Below, in pieces: positions 29,644 through 36,566 of a DNA stretch of 36,566 bases. A program made the translations under genes and the position numbers. Within the stretch, counting starts at the first letter, position 1. Each line of letters starts with the position of its first letter. Under the pieces are notes generated by a model. The model did no database searches. It was given only the letters and a program-made list of their open reading frames with translations, and was not told the DNA's origin. The stretch comes from Hyphococcus sp. (GTDB lineage: Bacteria; Pseudomonadota; Alphaproteobacteria; Caulobacterales; Parvularculaceae), in NCBI GenBank assembly GCA_021776315.1, contig JAJFGD010000051.1, positions 1 through 36,566 on the forward strand. The letters are read 5' to 3'.

Positions 29644-31644
29644 ATGTTCACCACTAGACGACAATTTCTTGGCGCATCGACAAGCATCGGTGCCTCATTC
29701 GCCCTTTCCAATTTGCTGCCCGCTTGGGCGCAAAGCGCGACCCATGGCAATCATGGTTTACCCGGTCTCACCGGGACAAATTTTGATTTGTCGATCGGGA
29801 AATTTCCCGTGCGCATTGGCGGCCAAGCGGCAGAGGCTGTTGGTGTCAATGGTACCGTGCCCGCGCCGCTGATCCGGTTTCGCGAAGGCGATGAGATTAC
29901 GATCAATGTCAAAAACAATTTGATGAAAGACACGTCCATTCATTGGCATGGGCTTTTGGTGCCGTTTTATATGGATGGCGTGCCGGGTGTTTCTTTCCCC
30001 GGCATCGCGCCAGGTGAGACGTTCACCTATAAATTCGCGCTCCCCCAAAGCGGGACCTATTGGTATCATTCCCATTCCGGTTTGCAGGAACAGCTTGGCC
30101 ATTATGGGCCACTGATCATTGATCCCAAAGAAGGCGACCCGGTTGAATATGACCGGGAATATGTGTTGGTGTTGTCCGATTGGACCTTTGAAAACCCCCA
30201 TCGGCTTTTTGCCAAGCTAAAAAAGAACAGCGAAGTTTATAATTTCCAAGAGCGCACCTTCCCGGAATTTTTAAAAGCCGCTGGCAAGAACGGGTTGGGC
30301 AATACGGTAGAAGACCGCGCCATGTGGGGGGCGATGCGTATGTCCGCCGCTGACATCGCGGATGTGACCGGTGCGACCTATACCTATCTAATCAATGGCC
30401 ATGCGCCCTCAGATAATTGGAACGGGATCTTTAATCCGGACGAGAAAATACGCCTGCGCATTATCAATGCTTCTGCGATGACGATTTTTAATTTCCGTAT
30501 TCCCGGCCTGCCGATGACGGTGGTTGCGTCAGATGGATTGGCGGTCCAGCCATTGGAAACTGATGAGTTTCAAATCGGCATTGCCGAAACCTATGATGTG
30601 ATCGTTCAGCCCCGCGAAGAAAAAGCCTATGGCCTCATCGCGGAATCGATTGACCGTTCCGGTATGGGTGTCGCGACCCTATCACCCCATGCGGGGATGC
30701 GCGCCGAAGCGCCGCCTTTGCGTGCGCGGCCAACGCTCACCATGCGCGACATGGCGATGAGCCATGGAGACCATGGCGCGATGGAAGAAACGAGTATGGG
30801 CCAAGAAAATATGGACCATGGTGCGATGGGTCATGAAACGATGGACCATGACGCTATGGGTCACGGCAAGATGGCCAAATCAACAGACGATCACCAAATG
30901 GGTGACGCCGCCATGCAACGCCATGACCACAAACGCGGTGCCGGTGTCGACATGGTCGCGATGGCACCAGTCTATCGTTTGAATGAACCGGGGCTTGGCC
31001 TTGAAGATGTGCCCCACCGTACACTGACCTATGCGGATTTGCGCAGTCTTCATCCCAATCCTGATCATCGCGACCCGGAGCGGGAGATTGAACTCCACCT
31101 CACCGGTAATATGGAACGCTATATGTGGTCCTTTGACGGTATCAAATTTTCTGAAGTGGTGGACCCGATCATTTTCCATGAGGGGGAAAGGGTGCGCATG
31201 ACATTGGTCAATGACACAATGATGTCTCACCCCATACATTTGCACGGCATGTTTTTCGATCTCGTCAATGATGGCGGTCATCACAAACCGCGCAAACATA
31301 CAGTGATCGTCAAACCTGGCGAAAAGCTTTCCTTTGATGTGACCGCGGATCATGTCGGGGATTGGGCATTCCATTGTCATTTATTGATGCATATGCATGC
31401 GGGGATGATGCAAGTGGTCTCCGTGCGCCCGCGGGATATGGCGATGGCCCCCATGGATCACGAAAAGATGGACCACGAAAATATGGACCATGAAGAAATG
31501 GACCATGAGAAAATGGGGCACGGGTCAAAAAAACCGGATGCGAGCGATGGCCAAGAAATGGACCATTCAAAGATGGACCATTCAAAGATGGATCATTCCA
31601 AGATGAACCATTCCAAGATGAACCATGGGGGGGGCGCGTCATGA
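29644..31644 (+). CDS. copA: Copper-resistance multicopper oxidase CopA
   Basis: 666 residues. Tat signal with TTRRQFLGAS, ending PAWAQ near residue 30. Three cupredoxin domains. Copper ligands: HWH at 100-102, HSH at 142-144, HPIHLH at 529-534 and HCHLLMHMHAGM at 577-588 with type 1 ligands Cys578, His583 and Met588. A Met/His-rich insert spans 373-432 and a second Met/His repeat tail covers 604-661. Family members oxidise Cu(I) in the periplasm and bind copper. It starts 93 bases after the His-rich gene and overlaps copB by four bases, so all three are probably one CsoR-controlled operon. Confidence 0.95.
   Translation: MFTTRRQFLGASTSIGASFALSNLLPAWAQSATHGNHGLPGLTGTNFDLSIGKFPVRIGGQAAEAVGVNGTVPAPLIRFREGDEITINVKNNLMKDTSIHWHGLLVPFYMDGVPGVSFPGIAPGETFTYKFALPQSGTYWYHSHSGLQEQLGHYGPLIIDPKEGDPVEYDREYVLVLSDWTFENPHRLFAKLKKNSEVYNFQERTFPEFLKAAGKNGLGNTVEDRAMWGAMRMSAADIADVTGATYTYLINGHAPSDNWNGIFNPDEKIRLRIINASAMTIFNFRIPGLPMTVVASDGLAVQPLETDEFQIGIAETYDVIVQPREEKAYGLIAESIDRSGMGVATLSPHAGMRAEAPPLRARPTLTMRDMAMSHGDHGAMEETSMGQENMDHGAMGHETMDHDAMGHGKMAKSTDDHQMGDAAMQRHDHKRGAGVDMVAMAPVYRLNEPGLGLEDVPHRTLTYADLRSLHPNPDHRDPEREIELHLTGNMERYMWSFDGIKFSEVVDPIIFHEGERVRMTLVNDTMMSHPIHLHGMFFDLVNDGGHHKPRKHTVIVKPGEKLSFDVTADHVGDWAFHCHLLMHMHAGMMQVVSVRPRDMAMAPMDHEKMDHENMDHEEMDHEKMGHGSKKPDASDGQEMDHSKMDHSKMDHSKMNHSKMNHGGGAS
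31453..31626 (+). repeat. Tandem Met-Asp-His pentapeptide repeats in CopA
   Basis: 15-base units encoding MDHEK/MDHEN/MDHEE (residues 604-628) and MDHSK/MNHSK (639-661), interrupted by KKPDASDGQE. Such units tend to change number by slippage. They supply many possible copper ligands. Confidence 0.85.
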
Positions 31645-32465
31645 TCAGCACAAACACATATCGCGCCCTTGCGCTATCTTCATGCATGTTGCTTGGCACT
31701 GTAACCAACGCCTTGGGTGCAGAAGAAACCGACAACGCACCACCCGAACAGGGCTGGTCTATGGCGGATCATTATTGGGATGCAGCCGAGATGGCAAAAT
31801 CGCGCGAGGCCGTGCGCCGGGAACATGGGGCCGCGCAAATTACCTTTCTGCAGGCGGATCGTTTTGAATATCGCACTGGTGAAGGAGACCCGGAATTTCT
31901 TTGGGATGTCCAAGGATGGTATGGCGGCGATAAAAACAAATTATGGATCAAAACCGAAGGGGAATATGGCTTTGATGCCAGTGCCTTTGAAGAGGCTGAG
32001 GTGCAAGCGCTATGGTCGCGCGCGATCTCGCGCTATTTTGATCTGCAAGCGGGGCTTCGACATGATTTTGCCCCAGGTGATGATCGCACATTCGCGGTGT
32101 TCGGTGTGCAAGGCCTGGCCCCTTATTGGTTCGAGGTCGATGCGGCCGCCTTTATCAGTGATGATGGTGATATCTCAGCGCGCATTGAACTTGAATATGA
32201 GTTGCTACTGACGCAACGCTTGATTCTTCAACCGCGTACGGAATTAAACCTTGCCATACAAGATGTCCCCGCCAATGGCGTCGGCAGCGGTTTATCAAGC
32301 GCAGAGATCGGCATGCGTTTGCGTTATGAAATTAAGCGGGAATTCGCGCCCTATATTGGCGTTTCTTGGGCCGGCGCTGTAGGTGAAACTGCCGACATTG
32401 CCCGCGCCAATGGGGAAGACCCCTCTAGCGTTTCTTTTGTCGCCGGTTTGCGCATGTGGTTTTGA
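31641..32465 (+). CDS. copB: Copper-resistance outer-membrane protein CopB
   Basis: 274 residues with a signal peptide (1-26, ending ALGA). QGWSMADHYWDAAEM and EGDPEFLWDVQGWYGGDKNKLWIK (the latter at 81-104) are CopB hallmarks. The rest consists of alternating beta strands and ends in the outer-membrane signature MWF. It lacks the long Met/His N-terminal insert of some CopB proteins; here those repeats sit in CopA instead. Start ATG overlaps the copA TGA by four bases, so translation is coupled. Confidence 0.93.
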   Translation: MISTNTYRALALSSCMLLGTVTNALGAEETDNAPPEQGWSMADHYWDAAEMAKSREAVRREHGAAQITFLQADRFEYRTGEGDPEFLWDVQGWYGGDKNKLWIKTEGEYGFDASAFEEAEVQALWSRAISRYFDLQAGLRHDFAPGDDRTFAVFGVQGLAPYWFEVDAAAFISDDGDISARIELEYELLLTQRLILQPRTELNLAIQDVPANGVGSGLSSAEIGMRLRYEIKREFAPYIGVSWAGAVGETADIARANGEDPSSVSFVAGLRMWF

Positions 32466-32509
32466 TGTAAGTATTTTTTATCCGCTCATTCCATCATTGG
32501 CTGCGATGT

Positions 32510-32536
32510 GGATTGCGGATCAAGCCCGCAATGACG
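32510..32536 (-). repeat. REP-like element, form B
   Basis: GGATTGCGGA / TCAA / GCCCGCAATGACG, 45 bases after copB. It pairs with the form A copy 55 bases further on. Confidence 0.8.
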
Positions 32537-32564
32537 CAGATTAAACGAAGGGCCATATAAAACC

Positions 32565-32590
32565 GTCATCCCGGACTTGATCCGGGATCC
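32565..32590 (+). repeat. REP-like element, form A
   Basis: GTCATCCCGG / ACTTGAT / CCGGGATCC, between the convergent copB and methyltransferase genes. Confidence 0.8.
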
Positions 32591-32634
32591 CGTCGAAAAA
32601 GTTACACGGAAATGACCGGTCTAATTGTTAGGGC

Positions 32635-33276
32635 TTAGCCGTTCTTCTGCAGCAGCCATGCATTTTCCTTTGCCGGGTATCTCCCTTTTAAACCACCTTC
32701 GACATCGGTGCTTTCAAGTTGCGTGATGGTGTACTGGCCTTGGTAATGCTGGCGAATTTCATCATCACTGACGGAGAGAGGTGGCCCGGCAAATATATTT
32801 TGATCATAAGAATATTGAATGAGTAGTTGTGGTGCTGCGTTTGTGATCTTCGTTAGATGCGAGGTGTAGCGTATGCGCATCTCGGTCGGTAGAGCTACCA
32901 GCGCCGCCCGGTCATAAATAGCATCGACCGGGCCGAGCATTTCCGGTGTCAGATCAAAAATATCACCAACAAAAATATCGATGTTTGCGGCTGAGTAATG
33001 CTTGACGTTTCCAAAATTGGTAAGTGTCGGTTCGGTCTCCAGTTCCGAAAACAATTCATCGATCGCCAATGCGCTAAGCTCTGCGCCGGCCACGCGATAC
33101 CCATTTGACAGCAACCAAGAGATATCGAGTGTTTTGCCACATAGAGGTAGAAATATGCGTGCGCCCTTCGTCAGTGAAAGCGCGTGAAAATGTTTGACCA
33201 AAAAAGGGTTTGCTTCACTTGTATGAAAGGCAATTTGTTTGGTTTTCCATCTATTGTGCCAGAATTCAGCTTCCAT
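32635..33276 (-). CDS. tpm: Thiopurine S-methyltransferase family protein
   Basis: 213 residues, the full family length. Family motifs: FWHNRWKTKQIAFH at 5-18, FLPLCGKTLDISWLL at 42-56 (SAM site), VAGAELSALAIDELF, and YDRAALVALPTEMR at 119-132. Bacterial TPMTs methylate S, Se or Te in small compounds with SAM and can give tellurite or selenite tolerance; some methylate toxic thiols such as dithiolopyrrolones. The physiological substrate cannot be told. Soluble, single gene; divergent from the winged-helix/hydrolase gene. Confidence 0.9.
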   Translation of the reverse strand: MEAEFWHNRWKTKQIAFHTSEANPFLVKHFHALSLTKGARIFLPLCGKTLDISWLLSNGYRVAGAELSALAIDELFSELETEPTLTNFGNVKHYSAANIDIFVGDIFDLTPEMLGPVDAIYDRAALVALPTEMRIRYTSHLTKITNAAPQLLIQYSYDQNIFAGPPLSVSDDEIRQHYQGQYTITQLESTDVEGGLKGRYPAKENAWLLQKNG

Positions 33277-33424
33277 TTTCGTTCCTTGTTTTTCTTGTCA
33301 TCACATATCGGCCTGGTGGAGGGAAGGGTTCACTCAATCTACCAACATTAACTCACGAAAGATTGATGAGCGGAAAAAAACGCCCGCTTTTATGACGGTC
33401 CAGAAATTCGCTATTGTGCTAACC

Positions 33425-33450
33425 GTCATCCCGGGCTTGATCCGGGATTC
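33425..33450 (+). repeat. REP-like element, form A, just upstream of a coding region
   Basis: GTCATCCCGG / GCTTGAT / CCGGGATTC. It lies inside the long frame that opens at 33239 but 47 bases before the start I prefer for that gene (33497). Confidence 0.75.
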
Positions 33451-33496
33451 ACCAAAACCCCTAGCACATTCGCGCGCCACCCATTATGACAGTGAT

Positions 33497-34681
33497 GTGC
33501 GCTATCGATTTGATGATTTTGAACTCGCGGTCGGGCCCCATGAATTGCGTCATGGGCGTGACCTCGTGGCGATTGAACCACAAGTTTTTAGCTTGCTGGT
33601 GTATCTGGTGGAAAACCACGCCCGCGTTGTCAGCAAAGATGAATTGATTGAAGCGATTTGGGGTGGGCGGGTTGTTTCTGAGGCCGCGGTTTCTAGTCGG
33701 ATTAAATCCGCGCGTCAGGCCCTGAATGATAGTGGGCGCGAACAGCGTTACATCAAAACCATTCACGGGCGCGGCGTGCGCTTTGTCGGTGATGTTGCCA
33801 CATCAGATGATGGTGTGTCTGCGGATAAAGTTGCTATTCAGAAAATGGTCGCCCAAGACATTCGGTTTTGTCATAGCGCTGATGGGGCAAAAATCGCCTA
33901 TGCTACAGCGGGCGAGGGGCCGCCGCTGATCAAAACCGCAAATTGGTTGAACCACTTGGAATTTGATTGGCAAAGCCCGGTTTGGACCCATATTTTTTCT
34001 GACTTGATGCAAGGGCGTCAATTGATCCGCTATGATGCGCGGGGCAATGGCTTGTCTGATTGGAAAGTCACGGACTTTTCCTTTGAACGACAGGTGGAAG
34101 ATCTAGAAGCGATCGTAGATGCGGCGGGGATTGATCGGTTTCCCCTGATTGGTATGTCCCAAGGCTGTCCGGTCAGTGTGGCCTATGCTGCGAAATATCC
34201 CGAACGTGTCAGTAAGCTGATTTTATTTGGCGGCTATGTCCGCGGGTGGCGTTTCCGGGGGGCAGAAACGGTCGCGAGCTCAGAGGCCATGGGGACGCTA
34301 ATCCGCACTGGCTGGGGGCGCAACGACCCGACCTTTCGGCAAATGTTTACGTCGCTCTTCATGCCCGATGCGCCGCCGGAAAACCAAAACTGGTTCAATG
34401 AATTGCAATTGCGCACCACGTCCCCTGACAATGCGGCGAATTTGTTGGAAGCCCTTGGTCATGTTGATGTCACCGACATTCTATCCAAGGTTGAAGCGCC
34501 AACCTTGGTCATTCATTGTCGCGGCGATATGCGTGTCCCGATGAGTTCCGGACAAGAGCTCGCAGCGGCTATTCCTGGTGCAAGATTCATGAGTGTCGAA
34601 AGCGATAATCACATTGTGCCAGCTACCGACCCAGCATGGGCGAAAATTTCTGACGCGATTAATCTATTTCTTGCCGAATAA
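33497..34681 (+). CDS. Winged-helix DNA-binding domain fused to an alpha/beta hydrolase
   Basis: 394 residues from GTG 33497. This start gives MRYRFDDFELAV, the usual beginning of OmpR/CadC-type winged-helix domains. Earlier in-frame starts (33239, ATG 33392) would translate a REP element. Residues 1-97 are the winged helix (LVYLVENHARVVSKDELIEAIWGGRVV, by position 34-60). Residues 120-394 are an alpha/beta hydrolase with nucleophile Ser221 in GMSQGC, Asp344 (CRGDMRVP) and His372 (SDNHIVP). It has no membrane helix. Such fusions are seen next to the CadC/adenylate-cyclase-like family and may be ligand- or hydrolysis-gated regulators. No clear Shine-Dalgarno. Confidence 0.82.
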   Translation: MRYRFDDFELAVGPHELRHGRDLVAIEPQVFSLLVYLVENHARVVSKDELIEAIWGGRVVSEAAVSSRIKSARQALNDSGREQRYIKTIHGRGVRFVGDVATSDDGVSADKVAIQKMVAQDIRFCHSADGAKIAYATAGEGPPLIKTANWLNHLEFDWQSPVWTHIFSDLMQGRQLIRYDARGNGLSDWKVTDFSFERQVEDLEAIVDAAGIDRFPLIGMSQGCPVSVAYAAKYPERVSKLILFGGYVRGWRFRGAETVASSEAMGTLIRTGWGRNDPTFRQMFTSLFMPDAPPENQNWFNELQLRTTSPDNAANLLEALGHVDVTDILSKVEAPTLVIHCRGDMRVPMSSGQELAAAIPGARFMSVESDNHIVPATDPAWAKISDAINLFLAE

Positions 34682-34712
34682 AATTTCCGTATTCAGAAAA
34701 GTCTTCGCGCAG

Positions 34713-35264
34713 CTATGTGTCGCCCAGCAACATATATTTCAGCTGATCAAAATGCGCTGCCCGTTCTTTATTGGTCGGGCGTTTGCGCGATAGTTGATCA
34801 CCGAGCTGAAAATAATACAACATATGCGCACGGAACTTCGCTTGCTCCGCGTCATGCCCCATAGCAAGAAACAATCCTTCAACATATTTCAACCGCATCA
34901 TGTCTATTTTCTGAACCGCGCGGGCAACAATATTGTCTTGATAGGCCCAAAGACGCATTGCCACATCATGCTCGGCGTTTTTAGAATGAATATGCGATAG
35001 GGTGTTTTTAAGTTGGGTTTCGGCGTCATCGGTCGATGTGCGCAACCGTGCCAAATATCCTTGCTGTACCTCAAGCCAGAAAGCGACCATGGCACTTAGA
35101 AAATCATCGAGATTTTTGAAGTGCCAATAAAAACTGCCACGGGTGATATTCAATTGTTTCGCCAAGCGGTCTGCCTTTACCGCGCTGATCCCCCCATCAT
35201 AAAGGGCGTGCATCCCCGCAGCGATCCAATCATCCCGGGATAAGTCTTTTTTACGCATTTCCAT
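34713..35264 (-). CDS. TetR-family transcriptional regulator
   Basis: 183 residues. The DNA-binding part is MHALYDGGISAVKADRLAKQLNITRGSFYWHFKNLDDFLSAMV (residues 18-60 by position), a standard TetR helix-turn-helix; the ligand domain is all-helical. The start could also be ATG 35258. Its start codon lies within one of two palindromic operators shared with the divergent membrane-protein gene, so it probably represses both. Confidence 0.9.
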   Translation of the reverse strand: MEMRKKDLSRDDWIAAGMHALYDGGISAVKADRLAKQLNITRGSFYWHFKNLDDFLSAMVAFWLEVQQGYLARLRTSTDDAETQLKNTLSHIHSKNAEHDVAMRLWAYQDNIVARAVQKIDMMRLKYVEGLFLAMGHDAEQAKFRAHMLYYFQLGDQLSRKRPTNKERAAHFDQLKYMLLGDT

Positions 35265-35276
35265 ACAGTAGTGTAT
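35263..35276. promoter_or_regulatory. Putative TetR operator 1
   Basis: ATACAGTAGTGTAT, a palindrome with one central mismatch that overlaps the tetR start codon. Confidence 0.65.
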
Positions 35277-35305
35277 TGACAGGGGTCGCTAAATGGGTCA
35301 ATACC

Positions 35306-35319
35306 ATACAGTACTGTAT
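35306..35319. promoter_or_regulatory. Putative TetR operator 2
   Basis: ATACAGTACTGTAT, a perfect 14-base palindrome, 43 bases from operator 1 and 14 bases before the membrane-protein start. It lies where it would block both divergent promoters. Confidence 0.7.
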
Positions 35320-35333
35320 TGCGGGAGGGAAAG

Positions 35334-35876
35334 ATGGATTTTTCTGAAGTCAATTGGTTAAACGCCGGCTATCCGATTATGGCGCTGGCGATCGGTGTAT
35401 TTTTGTTTTTCGTGGTTAAAAGAACCTGGACGATTGGGTCCTTGTTGATCGGTCTGGCCCATATCCCATTAGCGCTGACCAATAGTGTGGCCCCGTTTCG
35501 CGGCTTGTTGGACCCAGACTATGTTGGTTATGCGAATGGAATTATTCGCGCGACATATCCGGTAGAGATTTTTCTATTCGCAGGCTTCATGTTTGTCGGT
35601 GCCTTAATATGCGCGATCATGGCGGTGCAAAACCGACCGGGCCTTCGCAATGGTTTTATTGTGATGTTTGATTTCATTGTCTTGCTGTTATTCGCGATGC
35701 CAATTATTGCACGGTTTTTTGCTGGCGGTTTCGACACGGCACGGGTGGAGTTTGGGGAATATCTACAATTTGGCGGCGTGCAAGCATTTATGTTTGAATT
35801 CACCGTGATGGCCCTACCGTTCATGTTTGGTATTGTTTGGGCCTGGCGTAAGCTGCATGAACAACCCACTCCATAG
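35334..35876 (+). CDS. Membrane protein controlled by the divergent TetR
   Basis: 180 residues from ATG 35334, with an excellent RBS (GGGAGGG, four bases upstream); a TTG at 35319 is inside the operator. Four to five hydrophobic segments (about 13-30, 33-52, 80-98, 108-127, 153-172). No transporter motif recognised. Its position beside TetR suggests a membrane response to a small molecule or solvent, but the substrate is unknown. Confidence 0.75.
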   Translation: MDFSEVNWLNAGYPIMALAIGVFLFFVVKRTWTIGSLLIGLAHIPLALTNSVAPFRGLLDPDYVGYANGIIRATYPVEIFLFAGFMFVGALICAIMAVQNRPGLRNGFIVMFDFIVLLLFAMPIIARFFAGGFDTARVEFGEYLQFGGVQAFMFEFTVMALPFMFGIVWAWRKLHEQPTP

Positions 35877-35898
35877 AACGCAAATAAGGCCACAGACG

Positions 35899-36474
35899 AT
35901 GTCAGACCAACAGAAAAAAAAGTTCCATCCGCAAGATCTGATTGGTCTCGTCGCTGTTATTGTTGCAACCTGTGCGGCGCTTGCGGCGATTTTTCAAACC
36001 CAATTAATGGCACGCCATCAAGCGGTGTCGGTTTGGCCTTATTTGCAGATGTTTGCGGGTTTCGCCTCTGGCGATCAACAAACGGACGAGATCAAGCCCT
36101 TTTCGTTTAACATCACCAATAAGGGTGTTGGGCCGGCAATCGTTGAGTCGATTAATTTGCGCCGCAAAGGCGAGCCCATGTCAAATTGGCGTGTGGTTTT
36201 TGACGCCGTCGCGGCTGAACATGGTCTCGATCCGACAGCGGTGCAACGCGGTATCAGCGAAGCCAATATGGATCCCGGCGAAGTGGTGCAAGCGGGGGAG
36301 ATTCGTACAGTCATCGAGAGCGGCAATAGCGACCTCGCCGCGCTATTGGCACGGGAAATCTATGTTGATCAAACCATCGAAGTCGATGTGTGCTATTGCA
36401 GTCTTTATAAAGAATGTTGGCGCTTGGTGTTCCCATCCTCACGCCCGGAGACGCAAAAAACTTGTCAGGGATAG
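35899..36474 (+). CDS. Membrane-anchored hypothetical protein
   Basis: 191 residues from ATG 35899 (AAGG upstream; the earlier in-frame start at 35827 overlaps the previous gene). After a basic start (SDQQKKKFHPQ), one transmembrane helix spans about 14-35 (IGLVAVIVATCAALAAIF). The rest is predicted outside, with FNITNKGVGPAIVESINL, a pattern found in many one-helix hypothetical proteins, and a Cys-rich end (CYCSLYKECW). It lies 22 bases after the previous gene, probably in the same operon. Function unknown. Confidence 0.7.
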   Translation: MSDQQKKKFHPQDLIGLVAVIVATCAALAAIFQTQLMARHQAVSVWPYLQMFAGFASGDQQTDEIKPFSFNITNKGVGPAIVESINLRRKGEPMSNWRVVFDAVAAEHGLDPTAVQRGISEANMDPGEVVQAGEIRTVIESGNSDLAALLAREIYVDQTIEVDVCYCSLYKECWRLVFPSSRPETQKTCQG

Positions 36475-36513
36475 GGTGGGTTTTTCGCTGATCCGAATTC
36501 GGGTTTTTTAAAC

Positions 36514-36566
36514 TTAAAACCGATCCATCTCGTCGCCATCAAATTCTTGTTGTGGGCCGGCGCGTT
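36514..36566 (-). CDS. C-terminal fragment of a minus-strand gene (cut by the right edge)
   Basis: A frame from the edge to TAA at 36514 encodes RAGPQQEFDGDEMDRF, an acidic tail that looks like a real C-terminus. A CCGAATTCGG palindrome followed by a T-run lies just beyond it (36491-36510). Too short to identify. Confidence 0.35.
   Translation of the reverse strand, partial: RAGPQQEFDGDEMDRF

Noticed and set aside
31453-31626. Short tandem repeats as a possible CRISPR or minisatellite
   Set aside because: Units are 15 bases, in frame, and encode Met-Asp-His pentapeptides at the end of CopA; there are no spacers.

Overview
The window looks like chromosomal DNA of an alphaproteobacterium. It has roughly balanced GC, a DUF1491 protein, an RT0821/17-kDa-antigen-type lipoprotein, a BlaI/M56 pair, Pho boxes of the CTGTCAT-N4-CTGTCAT type, and many copies of a short intergenic palindrome beginning GTCATCCCGGA. 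A marine stalked or budding lineage (Maricaulales/Hyphomonadales-like) is plausible, but that is inference. I see no tRNA, rRNA, CRISPR array, integrase or transposase.

Layout, left to right. 1-2176: the start of a secreted hypothetical protein (minus strand, cut by the window edge) and a PAS/HisKA sensor kinase. 2300-5300: a phosphate block with a perfect Pho box near a 59-residue microprotein, an OprO/P-type porin and a PiT-like permease, the last two with Pho-box candidates upstream. 5350-12400: DUF1491, an SH3-containing lipoprotein, a minus-strand operon BlaI / M56-ankyrin fusion / S41 peptidase-TPR with paired palindromic operators, a PadR / membrane-protein pair, and a secreted di-haem cytochrome with TPR.

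12600-26230 is the striking part. A stand-alone TIR protein with a membrane domain and a class A PBP precede five head-to-tail genes that touch or overlap by one base. All five encode an N-terminal TIR domain (WxxxE motif kept), then a TolB-like domain (COG5616 type) and TPRs. The first four have a transmembrane helix after the TIR domain; the fifth has none. TIR domains 1, 2 and 4 are nearly identical while their sensor halves differ strongly. A strong hairpin terminator follows the fifth gene.

26350-36566: small secreted or anchored hypotheticals, a 355-base gene-free stretch with a possible structured RNA, a TPR/DUF1579-like secreted protein, a copper-resistance locus (CsoR-type repressor with operator, His-rich protein, CopA with Met/His pentapeptide repeats, CopB), a TPMT-family methyltransferase, a winged-helix/alpha-beta-hydrolase fusion, a divergent TetR / membrane-protein pair with two palindromic operators, an anchored hypothetical, and the last codons of a minus-strand gene.

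How the parts fit: most units are envelope or stress modules, each with a local regulator (Pho boxes, BlaI, PadR, CsoR, TetR). The TIR array is best read as a family of signalling proteins that couple variable, probably periplasmic, TolB/TPR sensor domains to one conserved cytoplasmic TIR enzyme. Its trigger and output cannot be read from the sequence.
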